From: Prunus persica
Lineage: Eukaryota > Streptophyta > Magnoliopsida > Rosales > Rosaceae
Length of the DNA stretch: 64,000 nucleotides
Direction of reading: 5' to 3'
NCBI RefSeq assembly: GCF_000346465.2
Contig: NC_034010.1
Location: forward strand, 4,203,003-4,267,002
The translations under genes and the position numbers were made by a program. This document shows, in pieces, positions 36,261 to 44,851 of this stretch (position 1 is the stretch's first letter; each line of letters opens with the position of its first letter). The notes beneath the pieces were generated by a model. The model saw only the letters and a list, made by a program, of their open reading frames with translations. It made no database searches and was not told the origin of the DNA.

Positions 36261-37831
36261 CTTACCACAACAACAAACCACGTCGGTGTTAATAAATTGT
36301 AGACGTTGTAAATTGTAATAGACTACTAAGTCGTTAAAATGACGTCGTTAAAATGAGAAACCATGGCGGCTATTTAACTATACGACGTAAAATATATATA
36401 TCAACGACTTAACCGCTGTCGTTACATAAACGTCGTCGATGATACCCTGAACCCTTAAGAAATTGAAGATGTTGTAAACCATAAACGACTCAATTGTTCA
36501 AAGAACGTCGTCTAACTATATTTTTACGTCGTAATTGTTTAAAACACGAAACAACAAAATACGACGGTTTGTGACTTTATTAGGTCGTTGGAAAAGTATT
36601 ACACGTCGGTTAAGCAATTTGTATGTTTGTTTTTTTTTTAATTTAAGAAAACCTCAACAAATTTTTACATTACATATTATAGAGAAAATTTGTACATTAT
36701 ACATAAATATCAAGTGTTCAATAATTGCCCTGTTTAATAATTTGGAAAACAAACTCTGCCCATTCATTCCGGACTTCATCAATGGCTTCTTGGGGGTATG
36801 AAGCTTCCTGGTTTCCCTTGGCATACTGCATAAACAATGACTATTAGGGTTTATAAATAAAAAGAAATTCAATCACAGACGACGATATTTTTCATAACCG
36901 ACGTAGTATATCCATTCAACGACGTTAATTTTACACGACCGTCGTTGATAATACAAAAAACGACGTGAAATGTATGAAGGTAATTTCTTCTTACCTTATT
37001 CTCAAACCCCAAGGAAGGATCCATGATGATGTCCCTCATGAAGCGCATTACATAATACCCGCATTCGACATTGCTGGGTTGCTTTGGTGTGCCTGAGAGA
37101 GTTTTCCAAATTACATTTTTACGTCCTGCTCGGGCTATGTGGGTATTATATATTTTTAAAGCACTGTTCACGATGTTTTTGGCCTCTTCATCGACCACAC
37201 GATTTCCTGGCAGAGGATCCAGAAAATAGACGGTTTCTCTCTTTGCTCTTACAATCAGCAAAATCCAATGACGGCTGCACAAAATTAATATAAAAACGAC
37301 GGTTATTTACAAAAACGACGTATTATAGTATTTCACACGACGAAGTAAAGTAGCTAACGACGACATTATATATTTATCACGATGATAAATAAATACCGAC
37401 GTGGTTAGTAGTTTCAAACGACTAAATAAAATAAAACACCGACGTGGTTAGTTTATAAGCTGTCATTTATTGAAAATCTTAAAAACAAAATCCTAAGGAG
37501 ACTAACCCTGGATTGTAAGGCATCATGAAAATCTGTTCACCGTCTGTCTTCTGAAGTCGAGCTGCTACAAGTCGTGATCTTGCAGTTATTGTGCCAGAGT
37601 TGGCACTAACTGTAGCAGGGTCGATAAAGCCAACCATACTGCACATATTGGCTTTTTTCAAAACATCGTGTAAGTACCTAAACAAAATAAAATAATATAA
37701 ACAAGTCAGCACACAAAACACGACGGGTTATGTATAAAAAAACGACGTATTATAATATTTCAAACGACGTACTGAAATAGATGAGACGTTATAATATATT
37801 TATCACGACGGTTGTTAGTTAAGACGACGTG

Positions 37832-37971
37832 NNNNNNNNNNNNNNNNNNNNNNNNNNNNNNNNNNNNNNNNNNNNNNNNNNNNNNNNNNNNNNNNNNNNN
37901 NNNNNNNNNNNNNNNNNNNNNNNNNNNNNNNNNNNNNNNNNNNNNNNNNNNNNNNNNNNNNNNNNNNNNNN
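37832..37971. other. 140-N assembly gap inside the CACTA gene
   Basis: A block of 140 N hides part of coding exon 3, and perhaps an intron border, of the Transposase_24-Ulp1 gene. The odd length suggests a sized gap. Confidence 0.95.
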
Positions 37972-38406
37972 TATCGCGCTCACCACGCTACACCTCCTTA
38001 TCAATTGTAAATTGGACTGTCTTATCCTCAGGCAGGAGTGTCGTTTCCACAAAACGACAAAGGGTTTTTAAAGAAGATGGCGCCTCCATTTTTGAATAAG
38101 CACCAACTTCAATAACCTGTTTAAAGAAATAAAAAAAATGACGTGGTAATTCAATAAAGACGACGGTTTAAGGAATAAAACGTCGTTTTAAAAGTATTTA
38201 AACGACGGTGAAAAAATTGTCGTGGTAATTTAATAAAGACGGTGAAAAAACCGTCGTTTAAATATTTTATTACGTCTTAAAAAAATTCCGCCGTCTAAGT
38301 TGTAAACAAACGACGGATTAAATAAAAAAATTCCGCCGTCTAAGTTGTAAACAAACGACGGATTAAATAAAAATATCGACGTCTGAAATTTTGAAAAACA
38401 AATAAA

Positions 38407-38517
38407 AATTTCTTCTTCCTTCTCTTCATCTCTTTTTTCTTCTTCCTTCTCTTCATATCTTTTTTCTTCTTCCTTCTCTTCATCTCTCTTTTCTTCTTCC
38501 TTCTCTTCATCTGGCTG
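38407..38517 (-). repeat. 27-bp tandem repeat encoding EEKEEEKRD
   Basis: About four copies of a 27-base unit (9 residues, DEEKEEEKR with one D-to-Y change) at the end of coding exon 2. The resulting acidic and basic low-complexity stretch lies just before the next intron. Confidence 0.85.
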
Positions 38518-39150
38518 ATGTTTCCCCATTTTGGCAGTATCATCCTCCAAATGTAGGGATCTCACATCACCTCCAGAGCAGCTAGCTTTGTCAGACATTG
38601 GATTTTTGGGGCTTTGGCTAATTCTTGGTTTAAGCATGCTTGGATCAAAATTGGGAATTAATTGGGAAAGCTGACTCAGGAAATGCTCCCTCTCAGCCTC
38701 TACCAATTGTTTTGTCCTAGCCTCCATCCTTAAGGCCTCTTCCCTTGCCTTAGCCTCCATCTTTTTAGTCTCTTCTTGAAGGAGAACTCTTAAACTCTCC
38801 TTCAAACGGTCGTCAAAGCTCACCCTCTGTGGTTTGGGCAAATTGAAATATTGCCTTGGGGAAACACCAGCACCAACTCCCCTCACCCTGCCTGGATGCT
38901 CGGGGCCCAAAGCCATGGTCAGCACATCATTGCTGCCATCTACTCTGACTTTGCCTTCCGAGACTTGTTTCTGCAATTCATCCTAAAACAAAGATAAACA
39001 AAAAAATACACGACGGTTATTTATGTACAAACGACGTATTATATAATTTCACACGACGCAATAACGTATAAACCGACGTTATTATAACTTATCACGACGG
39101 TAGTTATACCGACGTGGTTATTTATTTAAAACGACGAAATGAATAAACAA

Positions 39151-39390
39151 CCGACGTCTTATGCTATAATTAAAGATAACAGAGTAGTGATTCCTATTTA
39201 GACCGTTAACGACGTTTTTAAAAAATTTTCGACGTGGTAATATCCTTCACACGACGCGAAAATGAACCACCGACGTCTTATGCTATAATTACAGAAAACA
39301 TAGTAGTGATTCCTATTTAGACCTTTAACGACGTTTTTAAAAACTTTTCGACGTGGTAATATCATTCACACGACGAAAAATATAACATAC
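39151..39390. repeat. 119-bp tandem duplication in CACTA intron
   Basis: ccgacgtcttatgctataat starts at 39151 and again at 39270. The copies stay similar through gtagtgattcctatttagac to acgacgtttttaaaa and cgacgtggtaat. It lies in the first coding intron of the Transposase_24-Ulp1 gene. Confidence 0.85.
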
Positions 39391-40399
39391 GACGTAATAA
39401 GAATAATTCACAGTTTAATAAAAATTTAAAACAGAGTGAGTAGGCTTACAATTAATTTTGCCTTCTCTGCCACCTTTGGATCAGGGATGTTACCATGTTT
39501 GTCCTGTCTAGCTCTCTTCCATAAGGTAGATCGATCAATTTCTACCCCAGGCATGGTTTCCTCCAATTGATCCTCCAATCCAGCATATCCTTTTCGAGAC
39601 AATCGATGATTGTACTCGAGTTTTTCCCTAATCTGTGAATGTTGAGAATGCACAGACTGAAAATCTTTGGATAGCCTTGAAGCTACAAAGGCATCCCATT
39701 GTGCTTTCTCTATGAATTTATATGTTTCAGGGGGTTGGCTTAATTTCTCCCTGTCATTGGTGTATGGAAGGATATAATGCCTCGTTAGTGTAGACTTGAA
39801 ATCCTTCCATTTTTTGGCAGCAGAAGATAAAACAGAGGTCTTGCCCCCTTGGCCTACGACAAAAGCCATGTCAACTGCTTCCCAAATCTGCTCCTTTATA
39901 TCCTTTGGGATTTGGGACCATTTCTTGTCCACAAGTGGGATCCTGGAGCGTGCCAAGACACCAATATACGACTGCATCTCAATATGTGCTTGGCCAACAC
40001 CTTTCCCCCTTTTATTGTACTCAACAATTGGCCTCAGTTTCTGAAGCTTTCTCTTCACAACACGAGGCATTGTGCTCATACCTCGACCAGTCTTTGAATC
40101 ATCAGAGATTGTTGTCTGGCTGGTTGGTTCTGTCTCAGCAGATGATGAAGCAAACTTCATCTTCTTCGAAGACTTCATCTCCTTCGAAGACTTGTCTTGG
40201 GGAGCTACCACTCCAAGCTTCTTGGAGCCAGAATCCTTAGTTTGTTGTTGAGAAACCATTTTAACAGACAAAACTGCAAGTGAAAATATTTCAGGAAAAC
40301 ATTAAGAACACAAACGACGGTATTAAAAAAATACGACGTATGATATGATTTTAGACGACGCAATGAAATAATCTCAGACGTAATAAATGTTTAAAACCA

Positions 40400-40560
40400 T
40401 TATTTATATAACGTCGTGGTATATATGTTCACACGACGTCAATAGTAATACACCGTCGTGGTAAACTATTAATTATATAACGTCGTGGTATTTATGTTCA
40501 TACGACGTCAATAGTAATACACCGTCGTGGTATTAACATTCACACGACGTAAAACAATAA
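40400..40560. repeat. Short tandem repeat of about 68 bp in CACTA leader intron
   Basis: Two adjacent copies of tataacgtcgtggtat, then tatgttca.acgacgtcaa and tagtaatacaccgtcgtgg. It lies in the inferred 5' UTR intron of the Transposase_24-Ulp1 gene. Confidence 0.75.
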
Positions 40561-40945
40561 GATATTTTGTCGTCTATATTAGATACCAACCCTAGTTTCT
40601 TTTTCTTTATATTTTATCAAATAAGGGAAAAACAAAAACCATTGTTCAGCGAAATCAAACATGCAATTAAACAAGCATATAAAAAAAGACTATTATTTTA
40701 AAAACAACTTTGTCAATTTTCAGACGACGCTAGAACAACTGACGAACCGTCGTGGTCTACCGTCGTCTTATTTAGTTGATGTAGTTGTCTTCAAAGTTGG
40801 AAACTTTCTCTCTTTGTCTGTATATTTTATCAAACTTGGAAAGAAGTAAAATGATTTTGGCCAGAAAAAAGGTAAAAAGATTTTTCAAACAAAAAACGTA
40901 TGAGCATGCAAAACAGTAACCAAAATAGTGAAAATGAAAGCTTAC

Positions 40946-41150
40946 CTTTTGCGTGCAATGAAAGCAAGAGGAAGATGATCGATGTTTAAGTTCAGAGACG
41001 ACGAAGAAGACGAGAGGAAGACGATGAGAAACTCTGACAATGCTCTGACAAGGAAAAAAGACGAAAAGGTTTCTCTGGGAGATTGAAATTTTTAATCGGG
41101 TTTGGAAACAGTGCATGTGTAAGTCGAAAAGTTGCTTACATATAAAACCA
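40946..41150 (-). promoter_or_regulatory. Leader exon and promoter of Transposase_24-Ulp1 gene
   Basis: On the minus strand, a TATA-like tttatatgtaag near 41140 precedes a pyrimidine-rich leader free of the CGACG motif (to 40946). It ends in a good donor (AAAAG|gtaagc). The matching acceptor (cttgcag) is at 40274-40275, 14 bases before the start codon. This predicts a leader exon of about 165 bases and an intron of about 670 bases. Confidence 0.6.
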
Positions 41151-41261
41151 TTTCAAAAAAATAATACGGCGGTTACATTTAACTACGTCGTTTTTAACTA
41201 AAACGACGCAATATTTTTCATTCGACGTGGAATCATTTCATTTAACGTCGTTAGGTTTAAT

Positions 41262-42640
41262 ATAACCGACGTGGATTTTAATTTTTAAATTATGAATAGA
41301 ATTTTTTTTCCCGTGACCTTTCAGTTTATTTTTCAATTACAGTGCGTTATAAATAGAGTTTTTTTTCCGGAGGAAATTTAAAACGAAGGAAATTAATATT
41401 CTGCAATATGTAAAGTTTCTTTTTTGGATGACAGATTTAAATAAAATAAGAATATAAAAACAACAAATGTGTAAGTCAAGTAGACGAAAAGTTGCTTACA
41501 TATAAAACCATTTCAAAAAAATAATATGGCGGTTACATATAACTACGACGTATAAATTACAAAATACGACGGTACATTTAACTTCGGACGTGGTAAATAA
41601 ATACGACAGTAGTTTGTAGGTACCGTCGTAGTAAACTCAAAAATTAAAGTACATAAGTAATAACTCGCGTCATGGTATATTATTTAACACGTCGTTTTTA
41701 TTAATTTACCGACGTGGATTTCTGTAATATACGTCGATCATACCGACGTTGATTTTACAATTTAAACGGCGGTTTTTTTGTAAGGACCGCCGTTGGTTTT
41801 AAAAATTTATTCTATAAATTTGTCGCTTTCATTCATTTTCGGTTTACATTTAAGGTTCCAAGTTCTTCCTCTCTCAGTCTCTCATGTCTCAAAGATAATA
41901 ATTTGGATGTTTTCTCAAAGAGAAATTGAGCTTACTCGCATCAAATATATGTCCACAAGAAGAAGCTTGTCAACTAGCCTTCTCACTTCCTTGATCAAGC
42001 CTGATAGGACACTTAGTGCTTCTGAATACTCCTTGCTTTCCATCAAAAGAGATGCAAGCCTGGCCTCCACTCGCTGTCGAAGGAAAGTTCGCTTCTCAGG
42101 GAAATCTGAAGATCAGATGTGCCTGATCCTCTGCTTGATTTTCTTGCCTAAGAAGATCCGTCGGATTTATTGTGATAGCCTCTTCCTTTATCCGTAGAGC
42201 TTCAGAAGAAGAAGATGGGTTTCAAGAATGCGATAAAGAATAGAAATGGCTTCAGATGGCCTCTAAAGCATGAGCAATTGAATCAGTAGTTTCTGGGAGA
42301 TATGATGAAGACATTGTCAATGCTTTGAACTACACAAGTCCTGCAGAAAGATATGTTAAAGAAACTGAAACAACGGCGGTTTTCTGTTCTACCGTCGTCT
42401 TTTCTCGTCGTCTATATTAAGTTACGATGGCGGTAGATTTATAATTACCGACGTAGATTATTTTGTTAAACGTCGTTAAGTGTACTACAACCGACGTGGA
42501 TTTTAATTTTAAATTATAAATGGAGTTTTTTTTCCCGTATTCTTTCAGTTTTAGTTTTCAATTCCAAAGCGTGATAAATAGATTTTTCTTTCCCGAGGAA
42601 ATTTAAAATGAGGGAAATTAATGTTCTAGAATTTGTAAAC
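41262..42640. repeat. Duplicated TATA-containing block flanking captured fragment
   Basis: A block of about 150 bases starting ccgacgtggattttaatttt and running through ttttttcccgt, tttcagttt and a TATAAATAG-like box (41348-41356; 42573-42581, gataaatag) to gaggaaatttaaaa.gagggaaattaat is present near 41270 and near 42490. Another smaller duplication (gttgcttacatataaaacca) is at about 41130 and 41492. The RPN6 fragment lies between the two larger copies. Confidence 0.8.
41908..42314 (-). pseudogene. RPN6: Captured fragment of host RPN6 (26S proteasome lid subunit)
   Basis: Minus-strand translation from ATG 42314 gives MSSSYLPETTDSIAHALEA, then after a small frameshift SEAISILYRILE, SSSSEALRIKEEAIT and TDLLRQENQAED, then EKRTFLRQRVEARLASLLM, ESKEYSEALSVLSGLIKEV and RRLVDKLLLVDI, ending at a SKLNFSLRK-like segment. 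This is the N-terminal part of RPN6/PSMD11, the non-ATPase lid subunit that clamps lid to base of the 26S proteasome. About 50-55 internal codons are missing between QAED and EKRTF, and there are at least three frame breaks, so it makes no subunit. It lies wholly inside the CACTA element and is free of the CGACG motif, hence a gene fragment captured by the transposon. A plus-strand ORF over the same bases (95 codons from 41910) is its antisense shadow. Confidence 0.9.
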
Positions 42641-43371
42641 TAACACGACGCAATATTTGCAAATCTGTGTCATCTGTTAAGATTATGATGTGGAACAGAG
42701 TTCCATCTGGTAAGATTTCGTAACCCTTGGGATCTCAGACAAAACTGATTATGTCGGCGGTGTTCTATATAAACCGTCGTGGTTATTTCAATTCTTGTCA
42801 TTAAGTAGATCTACCGACGTAGGATAAGAAAATCAAAGAAAAAAATTGTTAACAAAAATTCTTATTAAGACGACCGTTAAAATTAAAGGTACGACGTATA
42901 AAATGAATAAATACGACGATAAATTTTATTGTACGATTTAAAGATAACGTAGTAGAACTATACGAGAATGACGTCGATATATTTATATTTTCCGTCGTTG
43001 TAAATTAATTTAATACGGCGATATTTTGTATTTTAAAGCCGTGGATTTGTTTGTAATTATACGGCGTCTTATACGAAAACCTCGTCGTGTTATTTTATGA
43101 GTAAAAACGGCAGTTTTTATTGAAATCGTCGTCTTTACTTTCTACGTCGGTCGATTCATAACTTCTGCCGTTCTTTGTTGGCATTGATTTTACACTGAGG
43201 AAATCTGTTTCAAATAGACGTCGGTTGTTTAATTATGTACGTCGTTGTTTTTGAACAGCCATTTGAAACTCCATTTTTTAGTTGTCTAAGGTTGTATTAC
43301 ACGACGGTGTTTTTAGAACCGTCGTCTTTTTATAAACCACGACGGTTTTCACTTAGACCGTCGTTGTTTTC

Positions 43372-43401
43372 TGGTCGTCTTTTTCACTTTTTGTAGTAGT
43401 G
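43372..43401 (-). repeat. Right terminal inverted repeat of CACTA element
   Basis: Ends ctttttgtagtagtg, which is followed by the second ATG duplication and the last six bases of the copia LTR (ATAACA) plus copia duplication cttct. Confidence 0.9.
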
Positions 43402-43415
43402 ATGATAACACTTCT

Positions 43416-44657
43416 AACCAGCTAGCATGTTTAATCCATGTAAACGATTTTGCTACCATCTTCATCTAGTTAGCTGTGGGTGGCTAAATCGAGCACATCA
43501 GTGTCAAAGTTCTTGCAGTCTCAAGTAGAAAGACCTCTCTTAAAACAAAAATGCGTGTGTAGCAGAACAGTTTGGAAAGTCTCTTAAAACAAAGGCAATG
43601 AAAATGTATTTGGTATTCTCTAAAAAGAAAAAAAAGCTGTCTCCAATACTAATATGTGAATTGTATTATGCAGTAGTATTGTGAGAAATGATATGACGCT
43701 TGCATGCAGCTGTAATTGCTCTTAACTACCTGAGTTAAGAGCTCCTTTTTATTTTGTTTTTTAAGAACCAAACTTATTATTGTGAAAAAACATTACAAGT
43801 TATATTAATTAAATTTGATTAAAAAGATGGTGCAATTGTTAAATTGATTTATCCAATTGTTTGTACTCAATTTTGCATCGTGTTCTACTTTTGCCCAAAA
43901 TATGTGGTCTAGAATATTGTATGTATAAAAAAAAAAAATCGTTGTCCTGAACAACCAAGTAACAACATGAACAAAAAAATAAATAATAATAATAATAATA
44001 ATAATAATTTTCAAGATTAATTTGAAGACCAAGGATGGTCAGACAACTGCATAGATTCCTAATGGATGACAGAGATTACTTAATACACAACTTCTCAGCA
44101 GATTTCAACAGAGTCCAGAAACATATCCCAACCAGATATCTTGAAAGAACACTACACATGTCCTACATTATAGTTTTTAGCATGAATGAACTGATTTCTT
44201 TATATGCAATATTGGTTACTGGTTTGTTAACGGCTTTTTGCTATACTGATTGCGTCAATTTCAAGGACATGTCTTTGTTATTGTGATCTTGGCAGAAAAA
44301 CTTATATGAAATGGAGACAACACTATTTGTTATTTTTGGCCATTATGCTATGTTAAGTAGAAAAATTATTACGTGTGGCATAGTCTGATTGGTCAGGGAT
44401 AGCAAAACAGTGCTATTCTTGTTATACACAAGTGTTTCTCGATCTTAGGGGTGTATTCAATTAAGATTTTAATGAATTTTAAATAAGTTCGGAGTGTCAT
44501 TTAATTGATTTCTTTTTCATTGTTAGAATCTTGATCTTGTCATAGAGTTTGATAGATTTTTATAAACTTCTATGAATTCGAAATAATAGTAGGCCATCAT
44601 GCTTGATGTTAGTGGTGGTGGTAGAAATAATAGATGCATTAATGGTGGTAATGATCG
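43416..44657. other. Intergenic; one MITE-like terminus
   Basis: The host flank of the copia insertion resumes here. At about 44449, ggggtgtattcaattaagat resembles the terminus of a common MITE class, but no partner end was found. A microsatellite (ATA/AAT)n lies at 43979-44009. ORFs at 43805 and 44035 are not convincing. Confidence 0.4.
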
Positions 44658-44851
44658 TGTCAAGACTCAAAAGTAATTAGAGTTTAAACTGATATGTTTA
44701 TTCTTCTCTCAAGGAAGGATATATATACTACATACAGTGGGTACAAATAAGAAATATATACAAAATCTCCTAATTCTACTCAAATTAGATAATTACAATA
44801 AAATACAAATTCTATTCCTAATAGGAACATTGACTTTGACTCACGCCAACA
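44658..44851 (-). repeat. 3' LTR of minus-strand copia element
   Basis: 194 bp bounded by TGT...ACA. It lies directly after the polypurine tract and the last pol codons (DIYAPTCGEC). No matching 5' LTR was found in the window. Confidence 0.7.

Larger units (their letters stand above)
36718..40259 (-). pseudogene. CACTA gene: Transposase_24 region fused to Ulp1 (C48) protease
   Basis: Minus strand. Coding exons: 39450-40259; about 38400-38982; from within the 140-N gap to 38116; 37507-37677; 36995-37274; 36718-36825. Most borders are GT..AG and in phase. Exon 1 (270 codons) matches the Transposase_24/TNPA-like family (WSQIPKDIKEQIW, WKDFKSTLTRHYILPY, HRLSRKGYAGLEDQL). Exon 2 continues it (ALGPEHPGRVRGVGAG), with coiled-coil and acidic EEKEEEKRD repeats. 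Exons 4-6 give a Ulp1-type cysteine protease: RHWILLIV (His), VYFLDPLPGN (Asp), VECGYYVMRFMRDI (Cys). Catalytic residues are intact, and the C-terminus ends FQIIKQGNY. Defects: exon 3 has an in-frame TAG at 37988-37990 between IDKEV and RGERD, next to the gap. The donor of exon 2 is unclear. TNPA-like proteins bind subterminal repeats; Ulp1-type proteases cleave SUMO conjugates. Confidence 0.85.
32855..43385. repeat. Dispersed CGACG/CGTCG motif tiled across CACTA element
   Basis: A short motif with core CGACG (or complement CGTCG), often ACGACGG, ACGACGT or CCGTCGT, recurs in both orientations, typically every 20-40 bases where present. It fills 32855-34110, 34670-34860, 35570-35880, 36290-36600, 36880-36970, 37290-37450, 37700-37830, 38140-38390, 39010-39400, 40310-40770, 41165-41275, 41530-41790 and 42370-43385. 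It is nearly absent from exons of both element genes, from their 5' leader exons and from the RPN6 fragment. In En/Spm the TNPA-binding repeats lie in subterminal regions; here the repeat occupies introns and the interior too. That these are binding sites for the element's own protein is inference. Confidence 0.85.
32834..43404. mobile_element. CACTA (En/Spm) element, 10,565 bp, nested in LTR
   Basis: The element runs 32837-43401 and is flanked by the 3-bp duplication ATG (32834-32836, 43402-43404), as CACTA elements produce. Terminal inverted repeats: CACTACTACAAAAAAGCAAA at the left, and CACTACTACAAAAAGTGAAA when the right end is reverse-complemented, both followed by AAGACGAC. Inside are, on the minus strand, a Transposase_24-Ulp1 gene, a truncated TNP2 N-terminus with its own leader, and a captured RPN6 fragment. 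A CGACG/CGTCG-core motif recurs every few tens of bases through nearly all the remaining DNA. No catalytic Transposase_21 (TNP2) domain was found, so the copy looks non-autonomous. A 140-N gap lies inside. Confidence 0.95.
27911..43415 (+). mobile_element. Ty1-copia retrotransposon, interrupted by CACTA element
   Basis: The element is bounded by the 5-bp target duplication cttct at 27911-27915 and 43411-43415. The LTRs are 354 bp (TGTTGAAATA...ATAACA). The 5' LTR is continuous, while the 3' LTR is split into 32489-32836 and 43405-43410 by a CACTA transposon. Removing the 10.5-kb insertion and one copy of its ATG duplication gives an element of about 4.9 kb, normal for Ty1-copia. Only two differences were seen between the 348 shared LTR bases (cttagatttActatg/Gctatg and gaacaAtgc/Gtgc), indicating a recent insertion. 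One nonsense codon interrupts the polyprotein. It lies 285 bases downstream of the DRP4 pseudogene stop. Confidence 0.95.

Noticed and set aside
36535..36801. Plus-strand ORF over the last exon of the CACTA gene
   Set aside because: Antisense to the coding exon 36718-36825, which joins in phase to the Ulp1 exons.
41793..42197. Plus-strand ORF of 134 codons in the CACTA element
   Set aside because: It is the antisense shadow of the captured RPN6 fragment; the minus-strand frames carry recognisable protein.
32855..43385. CRISPR-like array suggested by the regular CGACG motif
   Set aside because: The motif is 5-8 bases with irregular spacing and both orientations, inside a eukaryotic CACTA element.
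44035..44286. Plus-strand ORF of 83 codons
   Set aside because: No recognisable motif and no gene structure around it.
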